DNA from: an uncultured Mycoplasmatota bacterium | GTDB lineage: Bacteria > Bacillota_I > Bacilli_A > RF39 > UBA660 | DNA: 10,121 bases | Direction: 5' to 3' | NCBI GenBank assembly: GCA_900553765.1 | Contig: USET01000036.1 | Span: forward strand, 1 to 10,121 | Part shown: positions 1-6,632 of the stretch, in pieces | Numbering within the stretch: the first letter of the stretch is position 1 | How the letters are laid out: each line of letters starts with the position of its first letter | Program-made: the position numbers and the translations under genes | The notes under the pieces: model-generated | What the model saw: the letters and a program-made list of their open reading frames with translations, nothing else | Database searches by the model: none | What the model was told of the DNA's origin: nothing

Positions 1-2
1 TT

Positions 3-1979
3 TTCCGCGAGGAAAAAAATTCAACTTTAACGTTAATAGAAAAACAATGGATTGAGAATAATAAAAATAAGGTAATTGATTTTGGAGTGATGAACCATAC
101 TCCAATTTTCTCTTCTGATGGATCAGGTGTCTTCTTTGATTATTTGCATGACTTAGAAAGTGATACCGGATTAGAATTCAATCGGTCACCTTATGAAAAT
201 TCTAACAATAATACGAGTGATTATTCTTTCCAAGTGGTAGATAAAGTAGGAAAGAACGATATTTTGTTTTATCAAGATGCCTATGCTCTCGTGACAAAAG
301 CGGCTGTTAAGTATTATGATATACACGATATTAAAGATTTAACGATCGGTGTAGTGACGAGTGATTTAGAGAAGATTGGAACTGTATTAGAATCTGCAAG
401 TAACATTAAGTATCAGACATTTCAATCAAACGATGAGTTAATCAAGGCAATTACCGCAACAGGAACACAAACGACAATCGATGCGATCGTGATTCCTAAA
501 GTAGCGTATATGTCTGAAATTATCGAAAGCGATGAGATGAATATCGCATACACATTTGGTGATTTAGAACAAAATTATGTATTACGTTTAGGAAACACTG
601 GAAAATTAAACACAATTTTGAAAAAATATACGAAAAAATGGATGCGTGATCATTTCCAAGATTCCTACAATGAAAATTTCACGAATGCCTATTACACTGC
701 GGCAGAGATAGGAGAGAAAGAGAAAGCGACTTTTGTTGGGAAACGATATTTATATGGTTTTATCGAGCAAGCGCCATATGATCAATTGGTAAGTGGGCGC
801 TTAAATGGAATGAACGCGCAGATTTTAAAATCGTTTTCTAATATGACTGGAATTGAGATCACATACAAATCTTATGAAAATTTAGGTAATTTGTTAGAAG
901 ATTTTAATGCCAATAATTTGGATTTCTTCTATGGAACAAACCAAGATACGAATTATAAAATGGATGTGAATAATACCGTTTCTATTGGTTCAGAACAAGT
1001 GACGGTTGCAACACCAGCAAGTGATCATACAGTAATTACTTCGGTGGCATCTTTGAAAAATCGTAAAGTACAAGTGGTAGAAGGAACCAAGATCGAGTCA
1101 TATTTAAAAGAAAAAGGAATTGAGTGCGAGAGCTATGAAAATATAACTAGTTTGTTAGAACATCCAATTGCTAACGGTGTCGTGGTGATCGATTCAGATG
1201 CCTATCAATACTATAAGAACGATCAATTATCTGATTATAAAGTAAACTATCAGTTTTACTTAGAGACTCCGTATACATACGTCGTACGCGATATTAAGGC
1301 AAACGAGGTGTTCTACGATTTCTTTAATCTCTATTTGTCATTTATTCAAGAGCAGAATAGTTTATACATCGGATATGATAATTTATTAGCACTTCGTACA
1401 AAACCAATCTTAACCGGAATTGTAAGTATTCTTGTTGGAGCCATTTTAATCGTACTTGCGTTCATCTATGGTTTAAACAAGTGGAAGAAGAGAGATACAC
1501 GTAAGACAATTTCGATTCCAAAAGGGGAAAAGATCAAGTATATCGATATGTTAACGTCTCTAAAAAATCGAAATTATTTGAATGACAATATTTCTATTTG
1601 GGATGAGTCAGAGGTATATCCACAGACAATCATCATTATCGACTTAAATAATATTGCTTATATTAACGATAATTATGGACACGAAGAGGGAGATAAAGTT
1701 ATCAAGGAAGCTGCAAACAAGTTGATTACGACACAGATCGAGAATACAGATATTATTCGTACAAATGGAAATGAATTTTTGATCTACATGGTTGGCTACG
1801 ACGAGAAACAAGTTGTTTCTTACATTCGTAAATTAAATAAGGAATTAAAAGACTTATCGCATGGGTTTGGTGCTGCCATTGGTTATAGCATGATTCACGA
1901 TGCTATTAAAACAATCGATGATGCAGTGAATGAAGCAACGCTCGATATGAGAAGCAACAAAGAAGAAATTTCAAATTAG
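3..1979 (+). CDS. Membrane sensor with two periplasmic-binding-protein-like domains and a degenerate GGDEF domain (5' partial)
   Basis: The frame is open to the left edge. The 28 codons before GTG 87 read like the start of a bacterial extracellular solute-binding (PBPb) domain (EKQWIENN...VIDFGVMNHTPIF), so the real start lies upstream and GTG 87 is not it. Counting from GTG 87, a first PBPb-like domain spans about residues 1-212 and a second about 216-440 (YLYGFIEQAPYDQL). One membrane helix lies at about 444-463, followed by a basic KWKKR stop-transfer stretch. A cytoplasmic GGDEF domain fills about 480-625. The DxLTxLxNR entry motif and the IDLNN, ND, GH and GD positions are kept, but the signature is NGNEF (residues 560-564, bases 1764-1778) instead of GGDEF, and no RxxD inhibitory site is seen. 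By family it should sense an extracytoplasmic ligand, perhaps an amino acid, and signal through c-di-GMP. Whether it makes c-di-GMP is doubtful, because the third signature residue coordinates metal in active enzymes. It is probably co-transcribed with the next gene. Confidence 0.85.
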   Translation, partial: FREEKNSTLTLIEKQWIENNKNKVIDFGVMNHTPIFSSDGSGVFFDYLHDLESDTGLEFNRSPYENSNNNTSDYSFQVVDKVGKNDILFYQDAYALVTKAAVKYYDIHDIKDLTIGVVTSDLEKIGTVLESASNIKYQTFQSNDELIKAITATGTQTTIDAIVIPKVAYMSEIIESDEMNIAYTFGDLEQNYVLRLGNTGKLNTILKKYTKKWMRDHFQDSYNENFTNAYYTAAEIGEKEKATFVGKRYLYGFIEQAPYDQLVSGRLNGMNAQILKSFSNMTGIEITYKSYENLGNLLEDFNANNLDFFYGTNQDTNYKMDVNNTVSIGSEQVTVATPASDHTVITSVASLKNRKVQVVEGTKIESYLKEKGIECESYENITSLLEHPIANGVVVIDSDAYQYYKNDQLSDYKVNYQFYLETPYTYVVRDIKANEVFYDFFNLYLSFIQEQNSLYIGYDNLLALRTKPILTGIVSILVGAILIVLAFIYGLNKWKKRDTRKTISIPKGEKIKYIDMLTSLKNRNYLNDNISIWDESEVYPQTIIIIDLNNIAYINDNYGHEEGDKVIKEAANKLITTQIENTDIIRTNGNEFLIYMVGYDEKQVVSYIRKLNKELKDLSHGFGAAIGYSMIHDAIKTIDDAVNEATLDMRSNKEEISN

Positions 1980-2007
1980 GCATAAATGTAGTATAAAGAG
2001 GGATATT

Positions 2008-2865
2008 ATGAGCAGAATAAAAGAGATCATGAAAAAATTAATCGCAATTATTAGAAGACCGTCAATGACGATATTGCCAGGACATTTGGCATTCTTCTTG
2101 GTACTATCTGTTGTACCAATCATTACGATTATCGGATTCATCGCATCTCTTTTTTCGTTTGATTTGCATACGATTATGGAGGCGATGGAAAAAGCATTAC
2201 CATCCGAAGTGACAGAATTATTGCTTCCATTTATCAATGGTAGAACGATTGATTCTAATGTATGGTTTTTCATTATCATTGGTTTTTTAATTGCAAGCAA
2301 TGGTGCGTATTCGATTACTGTCGCATCTGATACGTTGTATGGTATGAAACAAAAAAGCTATTTATATGGAAGAGTAAAAGCACTATTTTTAACTGTGAAT
2401 TTAGTGATGCTATTTTTCTTTATCATTATTGTGCTGGCTTTTGGAAATGTAATTGTAAAATCGATTTTAGATTTTGGCATCTTTCAAGATGTCGGGTATA
2501 ATTTATATTCGATTTTCCGTCTCGCTAAGTGGCCGATTTCCATCGTTGTGATTTTCTTTATGATTAAGCTATTATATACGATGGCACCATCTCATCACGT
2601 TCCAAGTAAATATGTAAACCGTGGAGCATGGTTTACAACGTTGAGTTGGGTATTAGCAACTGCGATATATTCATATTATGTAAGCCATTTTGTCAACTAT
2701 GACATTTTCTATGGAGGTATGTCTAGCTTAATTGTTATGATGATTTGGATTTATATTTTAGCATATGGTATTGTGATAGGAATTGCAATCAATACAGAAC
2801 ATTATCAGGCAATGGAAAAAAGTGGTCTGGATAATATGAAAGAGTCTGAGGATACTAAGGAATGA
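2008..2865 (+). CDS. yihY: YihY/BrkB-family integral membrane protein
   Basis: A 285-residue protein with about six hydrophobic segments, at roughly residues 22-50, 87-112, 125-150, 175-194, 207-230 and 240-263. The N-terminal basic helix followed by PGHLAFFLVLSVVPIITIIG and the later ASNGAYSITVASDTLYG match the YihY/virulence factor BrkB family. This family was once misnamed ribonuclease BN and has no settled biochemical role. The length is normal for the family. ATG 2008 is chosen because AAGAGGG (1996-2002) sits 5 nt upstream. It starts 28 nt after the sensor gene with no terminator between them, so the two are probably one operon. The C-terminus is charged and hydrophilic (KESEDTKE). The stop is TGA, which confirms the standard code. 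Confidence 0.88.
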   Translation: MSRIKEIMKKLIAIIRRPSMTILPGHLAFFLVLSVVPIITIIGFIASLFSFDLHTIMEAMEKALPSEVTELLLPFINGRTIDSNVWFFIIIGFLIASNGAYSITVASDTLYGMKQKSYLYGRVKALFLTVNLVMLFFFIIIVLAFGNVIVKSILDFGIFQDVGYNLYSIFRLAKWPISIVVIFFMIKLLYTMAPSHHVPSKYVNRGAWFTTLSWVLATAIYSYYVSHFVNYDIFYGGMSSLIVMMIWIYILAYGIVIGIAINTEHYQAMEKSGLDNMKESEDTKE

Positions 2866-2994
2866 TACATATCGATTACCAATATGTATTGGTTACAGAC
2901 TACTGTGTAGGTGAATAGTTTAACTGTGAACTAGTAAGTATACAATTTTGGTAATATCTCCTTTGAATGGAAACGAGACGTATCAATGAAACGT
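2863..2994 (+). ncRNA. Candidate structured RNA or folded 3' UTR
   Basis: The gap holds nested complementary segments. TGATAC 2863-2868 pairs with GTATCA 2980-2985. ATTACCAA 2875-2882 pairs with TTGGTAAT 2948-2955. GTAT 2886-2889 pairs with ATAC 2940-2943, and TTAC 2893-2896 with GTAA 2934-2937. Local hairpins are CTAC/GTAG (2900-2903/2907-2910), AGTT/AACT (2917-2920/2929-2932), and TCTC/GAGA (2957-2960/2975-2978) extended by TTT/AAA. A competing local hairpin ACCAATA/TATTGGT (2878-2884/2887-2893) shares the 5' arm of the 8-bp helix. An intrinsic terminator follows at 2995. I recognise no known riboswitch or RNA family. AT-rich DNA gives many chance pairings, and the first arm overlaps the stop codon of the upstream gene. 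The pairings are seen; a function is inference. Confidence 0.3.
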
Positions 2995-3018
2995 AAAAGC
3001 GATCTAAAATCGCTTTTT
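2995..3018 (+). terminator. Intrinsic terminator after the BrkB-like gene
   Basis: AAAAGCGAT (2995-3003) pairs perfectly with ATCGCTTTT (3009-3017) around a 5-nt CTAAA loop. The 3' arm runs into a T tract (TTTTTGTTTTG). It ends the sensor/BrkB transcript and isolates the pilin genes. Confidence 0.85.
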
Positions 3019-3042
3019 GTTTTGAAAAAAAGAATCGAATGA

Positions 3043-3071
3043 TTGAAAAATAATAGAAATTATGATAGATT
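3043..3071 (+). promoter_or_regulatory. Predicted sigma-A promoter for the pilin-like genes
   Basis: TTGAAA (3043-3048), a 17-nt spacer and TAGATT (3066-3071), with an extended -10 TG at 3063-3064. It lies just after the terminator and about 24 nt before the first pilin ATG, so the untranslated leader would be short. Confidence 0.55.
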
Positions 3072-3094
3072 AGAAATAGTAAAGTAGGGATAAT

Positions 3095-3469
3095 ATGAAA
3101 AGAAAAAATGGTTTTACGCTGATAGAATTACTAGTAGTTGTTATTTTGCTGGCACTCATTGCAGTGATGGTGACACCAATTGTGTATAGTAGTATTGAAA
3201 AGGCACGAAAAGAGTCTTTTGGTTCGAGTGTGAATGGATTATTAAGAGCAGTTAACGTAGAAAGGGAATATGGTGTTGCGCAGACTTATACTGTGAAAGA
3301 TGGCAAAGTGACACCGACGTTATCAGTAAAAGGAAAGATTGAAGGGGAAGGTACAATTACAGTGACAGAAGAAGGAGAAATTACAATTTCTATTACAAAT
3401 GGAAAGTATTGTGCAAAAAAAGGAAAAGATGATAAAAAGATTATAGTAGAAGACGGAACTTGTTCTTAG
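3095..3469 (+). CDS. Type IV pilin-like protein (prepilin)
   Basis: A 124-residue protein with a class III prepilin leader: MKRKNG, then FTLIELLVVV and a hydrophobic helix to about residue 31. Prepilin peptidase would cleave after Gly6, and Glu is at mature position +5 as in type IV pilins and type II pseudopilins. The rest is a small beta-rich domain with a GEGTITVTEEGEITISI stretch and two Cys, C106 and C123, near the C-terminus. These probably form a disulfide loop like the D-loop of pilins. AGTAGGGA lies upstream of ATG 3095. It is followed 18 nt later by a paralogue with the same Cys spacing. No assembly ATPase, platform protein or prepilin peptidase is in the window, so whether it builds a pilus, a competence pseudopilus or something else cannot be settled here. 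Confidence 0.85.
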   Translation: MKRKNGFTLIELLVVVILLALIAVMVTPIVYSSIEKARKESFGSSVNGLLRAVNVEREYGVAQTYTVKDGKVTPTLSVKGKIEGEGTITVTEEGEITISITNGKYCAKKGKDDKKIIVEDGTCS

Positions 3470-3487
3470 GGATTAGGAGAGTGTAGG

Positions 3488-4414
3488 ATGAGATCAAATA
3501 AAGGATTTACATTGTTAGAACTATTGGGTGTTATGATAGTACTTTCCATTATCAGTTTAATTGCAGTGCCAATCGTGATGGACTCGGTAAATGAGAGTAG
3601 AAAGAGTACACTAAGAAACAGTTATCAAAGTTTGTTAAAAGCGATTGATATGAATAAATCATATGATACGATTAACTTTTCAAAAATGTATGTTGTGCGA
3701 GAAGGTGTTCTTAATCCAGATGTTGACTATGAAGGTGAACTCGAAGGAGATGGAACAATTGTCGTAAATTCGAAAGGACAAATTAAAGTTTTAGTGCAAA
3801 CGGAAGATTGGTGCATTTCAAAAGAGTATGAAGATTCTAAAGTGTCAATTCAAGATGGTGAGTGTTCGACAAGTGCGGATTTAACATATCCAGAGTATGC
3901 GTATGTTCCTGAAATTCAACAGGCGTTAATCGATGGAACAAGGCAGTTAGAAACCGATGTGACATTAGCGTTAGATGAGACAACGTCAGGAATTATTTAT
4001 AATGGAACTAGTCAAGATTTGATTTTACCGTCTAGCATCGCAGGAACACCTTTATGGGAATATAGTTTTGTTTCTAAACCGGATGGAACGCCACTACCGC
4101 TTGCGACGATCTATATGCCAGATGGAATTCAAAAAATCAATACGTATGCATTCAAAGATGAAACACAATTAAACTTTATTACATTCCCACCGTCTGTCGT
4201 TATATTGGATAATTGGGTTTTTGAGGGAGCGACAGCTCTGCAGACAATCACATTTACTTCTACGGAAGTTCCGACAATTATCGAAGGTTCGAACGGAACA
4301 TTTAAAAACTTGAAATCAGATGTTACGATTCGTGTACCACAAGAAGCACTTGCAAATTATAAAGCGGCTTGGACATCGTCACTTGGGAGTGGAAATCAAA
4401 TTATAGGGTATTAA
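3488..4414 (+). CDS. Pilin-like protein with C-terminal BspA-like leucine-rich-repeat domain
   Basis: A 308-residue protein. Residues 1-30 are a prepilin leader and helix (MRSNKG, then FTLLELLGVMIV, with Glu at mature +5). Residues 31-127 match the neighbouring pilin, including the EGDGTIVV stretch and two Cys (C109, C126) spaced 17 apart exactly as in its neighbour, ending in GECS where the neighbour ends in GTCS. A linker follows (128-200). Residues about 205-290 then read as BspA/LRR_5-type repeats: IYMPDGIQKINTYAFKDETQ, FPPSVVILDNWVFEGATALQ, and a closing IRVPQEALANYKAAW unit typical of the end of such domains. The SD is AGGAGAGTG (3475-3483). LRR_5 domains occur on surface adhesins, so this may be a minor pilin displaying a binding domain. 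The fusion is seen; the adhesin role is inference. Confidence 0.82.
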   Translation: MRSNKGFTLLELLGVMIVLSIISLIAVPIVMDSVNESRKSTLRNSYQSLLKAIDMNKSYDTINFSKMYVVREGVLNPDVDYEGELEGDGTIVVNSKGQIKVLVQTEDWCISKEYEDSKVSIQDGECSTSADLTYPEYAYVPEIQQALIDGTRQLETDVTLALDETTSGIIYNGTSQDLILPSSIAGTPLWEYSFVSKPDGTPLPLATIYMPDGIQKINTYAFKDETQLNFITFPPSVVILDNWVFEGATALQTITFTSTEVPTIIEGSNGTFKNLKSDVTIRVPQEALANYKAAWTSSLGSGNQIIGY

Positions 4415-4447
4415 GTTATCCTTTTTTGAAAAAGATAAAAGAATGAA

Positions 4448-4476
4448 TTGACAAAAGCACTAGCTCGTGTTACATT
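4448..4476 (+). promoter_or_regulatory. Predicted sigma-A promoter for secE-nusG
   Basis: TTGACA (4448-4453), a 17-nt spacer and TACATT (4471-4476), with an extended -10 TG at 4468-4469. Transcription should start near 4483, giving a leader of about 60 nt before secE. Confidence 0.75.
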
Positions 4477-4482
4477 ATATGT

Positions 4483-4517
4483 AGACACGTTGATAGTGTT
4501 TTTATTTTGGAAAACAC
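4483..4517 (+). promoter_or_regulatory. Overlapping alternative hairpins in the secE leader
   Basis: AGACAC (4483-4488) can pair with GTGTTT (4496-4501, one wobble), with T-rich sequence after it. GTGTTTT (4496-4502) can instead pair with AAAACAC (4511-4517). The two hairpins exclude each other. Both are weak and AT-rich, and no known regulator is recognised. Confidence 0.25.
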
Positions 4518-4541
4518 ATAAAATGAATCGTAGGTGAAAAT

Positions 4542-4721
4542 ATGAAAAAGATTGGTAAATTTTTCATGAGTGTAAAACGTGAGATGAAAAAAGTTCGCTT
4601 TCCAAACAAGAAAGAGATGATAACATATTCAACGGCGACAATTGGATATGTTATCTTCTTTGGGCTCTTCTTTTCGTTAACTGATTTTATTTTAGCTGGA
4701 ATTAGAACGTTGGTGGGATAG
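4542..4721 (+). CDS. secE: Preprotein translocase subunit SecE
   Basis: A 59-residue protein starting MKKIGKFF. The amphipathic segment SVKREMKKVRFPNKKEM is the conserved SecE region (most Firmicutes have a WP or FP pair in this place). A single membrane helix at about residues 28-52 follows (TIGYVIFFGLFFSLTDFIL). SecE stabilises SecY in the SecYEG export channel. The length fits the short single-span SecE of Firmicutes. TAGGTGA (4531-4537) is the likely ribosome binding site for ATG 4542. The TAG stop lies one base before the nusG ATG, so the two genes are tightly coupled. The identification rests on the motif, size and position before nusG. Confidence 0.92.
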   Translation: MKKIGKFFMSVKREMKKVRFPNKKEMITYSTATIGYVIFFGLFFSLTDFILAGIRTLVG

Positions 4722-4722
4722 T

Positions 4723-5256
4723 ATGCAAAAAGAATGGTATGTAGTTAATACTTATTCAGGACATGAGAATAAGGTAAAAGAAAAGTTAGAGATGCGTGCA
4801 AGCACGATGGGGATGGAAGATTATATCTATCGTGTTGTTGTCCCAGAACAAAAAGAAGTAGAAGTTAAAGATGGAGAAACGAAAGAGAAAGTAAAGAAGA
4901 TGTTTCCTGGTTACATCTTAGTTGAGATGGTAATGAGCGACGAAGCATGGTTTATCGTTCGTAATACGCCAGGAGTTACAGGATTTATCGGTTCTTCTGG
5001 ACGTGGAGCAAAACCTTTTCCATTAACCCCACAAGAAGTCGATAAGATTTTAGGAAGCATGGGAATGAGCCGGCTTGAAATTGGAAATGAATTAAATGTC
5101 GACGATATGGTGAAAGTCATCAGTGGACCATTCTCTGGAATGTTTGGTAAAGTGAAGAAGATCAATATGGAAAATCAAGAGATCGAAGTTGCACTCGATT
5201 TATTCGGTCAAGAAACAATTGTCGAATTGAAATTAACAGAGATCGAAAGAGCATAA
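4723..5256 (+). CDS. nusG: Transcription termination/antitermination factor NusG
   Basis: A 177-residue protein of normal length. The NGN domain spans about residues 4-110 (KEWYVVNTYSGHENKVKEKL, KMFPGYILVEM, RNTPGVTGFIG). A KOW domain spans about 125-172 (DDMVKVISGPFSGMFGKVKK, then EVALDLFGQETIVEL). NusG binds RNA polymerase and modulates elongation, pausing and Rho-dependent or intrinsic termination. The ATG follows the secE stop after one base, and its SD-like GGTGGG lies inside the end of secE, which suggests translational coupling. No clear intrinsic terminator follows it, so some read-through into rplK is likely even though rplK has its own promoter. Confidence 0.97.
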   Translation: MQKEWYVVNTYSGHENKVKEKLEMRASTMGMEDYIYRVVVPEQKEVEVKDGETKEKVKKMFPGYILVEMVMSDEAWFIVRNTPGVTGFIGSSGRGAKPFPLTPQEVDKILGSMGMSRLEIGNELNVDDMVKVISGPFSGMFGKVKKINMENQEIEVALDLFGQETIVELKLTEIERA

Positions 5257-5266
5257 AAAAGACATA

Positions 5267-5295
5267 TTTACAAATAAAGAGAAATATGGTATTAT
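5267..5295 (+). promoter_or_regulatory. Predicted sigma-A promoter for rplK-rplA
   Basis: TTTACA (5267-5272), a 17-nt spacer and TATTAT (5290-5295). Transcription should start near 5302, at the foot of an 8-bp AT hairpin (CTATATAT 5303-5310 with ATATATAG 5319-5326) that would lie at the 5' end of the mRNA. Confidence 0.65.
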
Positions 5296-5335
5296 GAACT
5301 AGCTATATATTTGATTTTATATATAGAAATTGACA

Positions 5336-5372
5336 AGTGGGAGCACATGTAAGCGGATGCATTAGGACCACT
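5336..5372 (+). promoter_or_regulatory. L1-type ribosomal-protein leader before rplK
   Basis: AGTGG (5336-5340) pairs with CCACT (5368-5372). An asymmetric internal loop (GA against ATTAGGA) separates this from an inner GCA/TGC stem (5343-5345/5358-5360). The GUGGGAG...CCAC arrangement with an asymmetric loop resembles L1 binding sites that mimic the 23S rRNA L1 site in other bacteria. A second site of similar layout precedes rplA. L1 is therefore the likely autogenous repressor of both genes. Confidence 0.55.
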
Positions 5373-5401
5373 CGCGAAAAAAATAATAGGAGGTGTTTTT
5401 C

Positions 5402-5827
5402 GTGGCAAATCAAGTAACAAAAAAGATTAAATTACAAATTCCTGCTGGAAAGGCAACACCAGCACCACCAGTTGGTACGGTTTTAGGACCTGCTGGAATC
5501 AACTTACAGGAGTTCTGTACAAAATATAACGATGCAACGAAAGATAAGATGGGAGATGTATTACCTGTTGAAATTTCTATCTATGAAGATAGATCATTCG
5601 ACTTTGTAATCAAAACTCCACCAGCAGCATTCTTACTTAAGAAAGTTGCTAAGATCAAATCTGGTTCTGGAAAAGGATCAAAAGAAATCGTTGCTACAAT
5701 TACAAAAGAGCAATTGAGAGAAATTGCTGAGATTAAATTACCTGATTTAAATGCATACACTGTAGAAGAAGCAATGAAAATTGTGGAAGGGACAGCTCGT
5801 AACATGGGAATCAAGGTAGAAGACTAA
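5402..5827 (+). CDS. rplK: 50S ribosomal protein L11
   Basis: A 141-residue protein of standard length. The N-terminal domain has [20 protein letters not shown] and [13 protein letters not shown]. The C-terminal rRNA-binding domain ends [21 protein letters not shown]11 binds the GTPase-associated region of 23S rRNA at the base of the L12 stalk. GTG 5402 ([10 protein letters not shown]) is chosen because AGGAGGTG (5388-5395) sits at proper spacing. The in-frame GTG at 5393 lies inside that ribosome binding site and is rejected. It is co-transcribed with rplA, 72 nt downstream. Confidence 0.97.
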   Translation: MANQVTKKIKLQIPAGKATPAPPVGTVLGPAGINLQEFCTKYNDATKDKMGDVLPVEISIYEDRSFDFVIKTPPAAFLLKKVAKIKSGSGKGSKEIVATITKEQLREIAEIKLPDLNAYTVEEAMKIVEGTARNMGIKVED

Positions 5828-5845
5828 GAAAAATAGGTGAACCTA

Positions 5846-5884
5846 GTGGGAGGAAAATGTCCGCATTCTTCCGTCAATCACCAC
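5846..5884 (+). promoter_or_regulatory. L1-type ribosomal-protein leader before rplA
   Basis: GTGG (5846-5849) pairs with CCAC (5881-5884), and GGAA (5852-5855) with TTCC (5869-5872). AATG (5856-5859) pairs with CATT (5864-5867) around a TCCG tetraloop. The internal loop is GA on the left and GTCAATCA on the right. The layout matches known L1 mRNA sites. The rplA SD (AAGGAGGT 5887-5894) begins 2 nt after the closing helix, so bound L1 could block initiation. Confidence 0.65.
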
Positions 5885-5899
5885 ATAAGGAGGTAAAAA

Positions 5900-6595
5900 A
5901 TGAAAAAAAGTAAAAAGTATGTAGAAGCTTGTAAAAAACTTGAAAAAGGAAAAGCTTACACAAAAGAAGAAGCAGTAAAATTAGTCAAAGAAACTTCTAC
6001 GACAAGTTTTGATGCTTCAGTAGAATTAGTAATGAGATTAAATCTCGATACGAAAAAAGCTGATCAACAGTTAAGAGGAGCGACAGTGCTTCCAAATGGA
6101 ACTGGTAAGACAAAAAGAGTATTAGTAATTGCTAAGGGAGAAGCTGCAAAGGCTGCAAAAGAAGCTGGAGCAGACTACGTTGGAGATCAAGATTACTTAG
6201 ATAAGATCGTAAACGAAAACTGGTTTGAATTCGATACGATGATCGCTACTCCAGATATGATGCCTGCTTTAGGTAAAATTGGTAAGGTATTAGGACCAAA
6301 AGGATTAATGCCAAACCCTAAGACTGGAACTGTAACGATGGATACGAAAAAAGCTGTAGAGGATGTTAAAAAAGGACGTGTAGAATACCGTGCTGATTCA
6401 TTCGGAAATGTTGCAGTTATCATCGGTAAAGTTTCATTCACAGATGAACAATTACTAGAAAACTTAACAAGCTTTGTATCTTTAATTACTAAATTAAAAC
6501 CAGCTGCTGTAAAAGGAACATACATTAAAAACATTAGTGTATCTTCAACAATGGGGCCTGGAATTAAAATTGATTTAAATAGTTTTGACAACTAA
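5900..6595 (+). CDS. rplA: 50S ribosomal protein L1
   Basis: A 231-residue protein of normal length with the L1 signature [18 protein letters not shown] (about residues 128-145). It has the usual two-domain pattern: N- and C-terminal strands forming domain I, and a central domain including [21 protein letters not shown]1 forms the mobile stalk at the ribosomal E site and typically represses its own mRNA. A perfect AAGGAGGT (5887-5894) precedes ATG 5900. The last codons contain the -35 element of the rplJ promoter. Confidence 0.97.
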   Translation: MKKSKKYVEACKKLEKGKAYTKEEAVKLVKETSTTSFDASVELVMRLNLDTKKADQQLRGATVLPNGTGKTKRVLVIAKGEAAKAAKEAGADYVGDQDYLDKIVNENWFEFDTMIATPDMMPALGKIGKVLGPKGLMPNPKTGTVTMDTKKAVEDVKKGRVEYRADSFGNVAVIIGKVSFTDEQLLENLTSFVSLITKLKPAAVKGTYIKNISVSSTMGPGIKIDLNSFDN

Positions 6596-6613
6596 GATAT
6601 TATCTGTTATAAT
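6585..6613 (+). promoter_or_regulatory. Consensus sigma-A promoter for rplJ-rplL
   Basis: TTGACA (6585-6590), exactly 17 nt, then TATAAT (6608-6613), with an extended -10 TG at 6605-6606. It is a full match to consensus at both hexamers. The -35 lies inside the last codons of rplA. The start site should be near 6620. Confidence 0.9.
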
Positions 6614-6632
6614 GAATACATGTGAGAAATAT

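Noticed and set aside
87..92. GTG 87 or ATG 90 as the start of the sensor gene
   Set aside because: The frame is open to the left edge, the upstream codons read like the start of a PBPb domain, and no well-spaced ribosome binding site precedes either codon.
1971..2300. A 109-codon minus-strand frame opposite the BrkB-like gene
   Set aside because: It mirrors the hydrophobic codons of a well-supported plus-strand membrane protein gene and resembles no known family. The same applies to the minus-strand frames opposite nusG, rplK, rplA, rplJ and rplL.
2874..2956. tRNA-like pairing of GATTACC with GGTAATA
   Set aside because: There is no T-loop consensus, the acceptor stem does not close fully and no sensible anticodon arm forms.
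2863..2994. c-di-GMP riboswitch upstream of the pilin genes, suggested by the nearby GGDEF gene
   Set aside because: The conserved c-di-GMP-I and -II aptamer sequences are absent, and the likely pilin promoter lies downstream of this region.
4416..4438. Terminator after the second pilin-like gene
   Set aside because: TTATC/GATAA with an A/T inner stem forms a hairpin, but it has almost no GC pairs and no T tract after it, so termination cannot be supported.
4415..4541. An rpmG (L33) gene before secE, as found in Bacillus
   Set aside because: No reading frame with L33 features is present between the pilin gene and secE.
5393..5401. GTG 5393 as the rplK start
   Set aside because: It lies inside the AGGAGGTG ribosome binding site; GTG 5402 gives the standard 141-residue L11.
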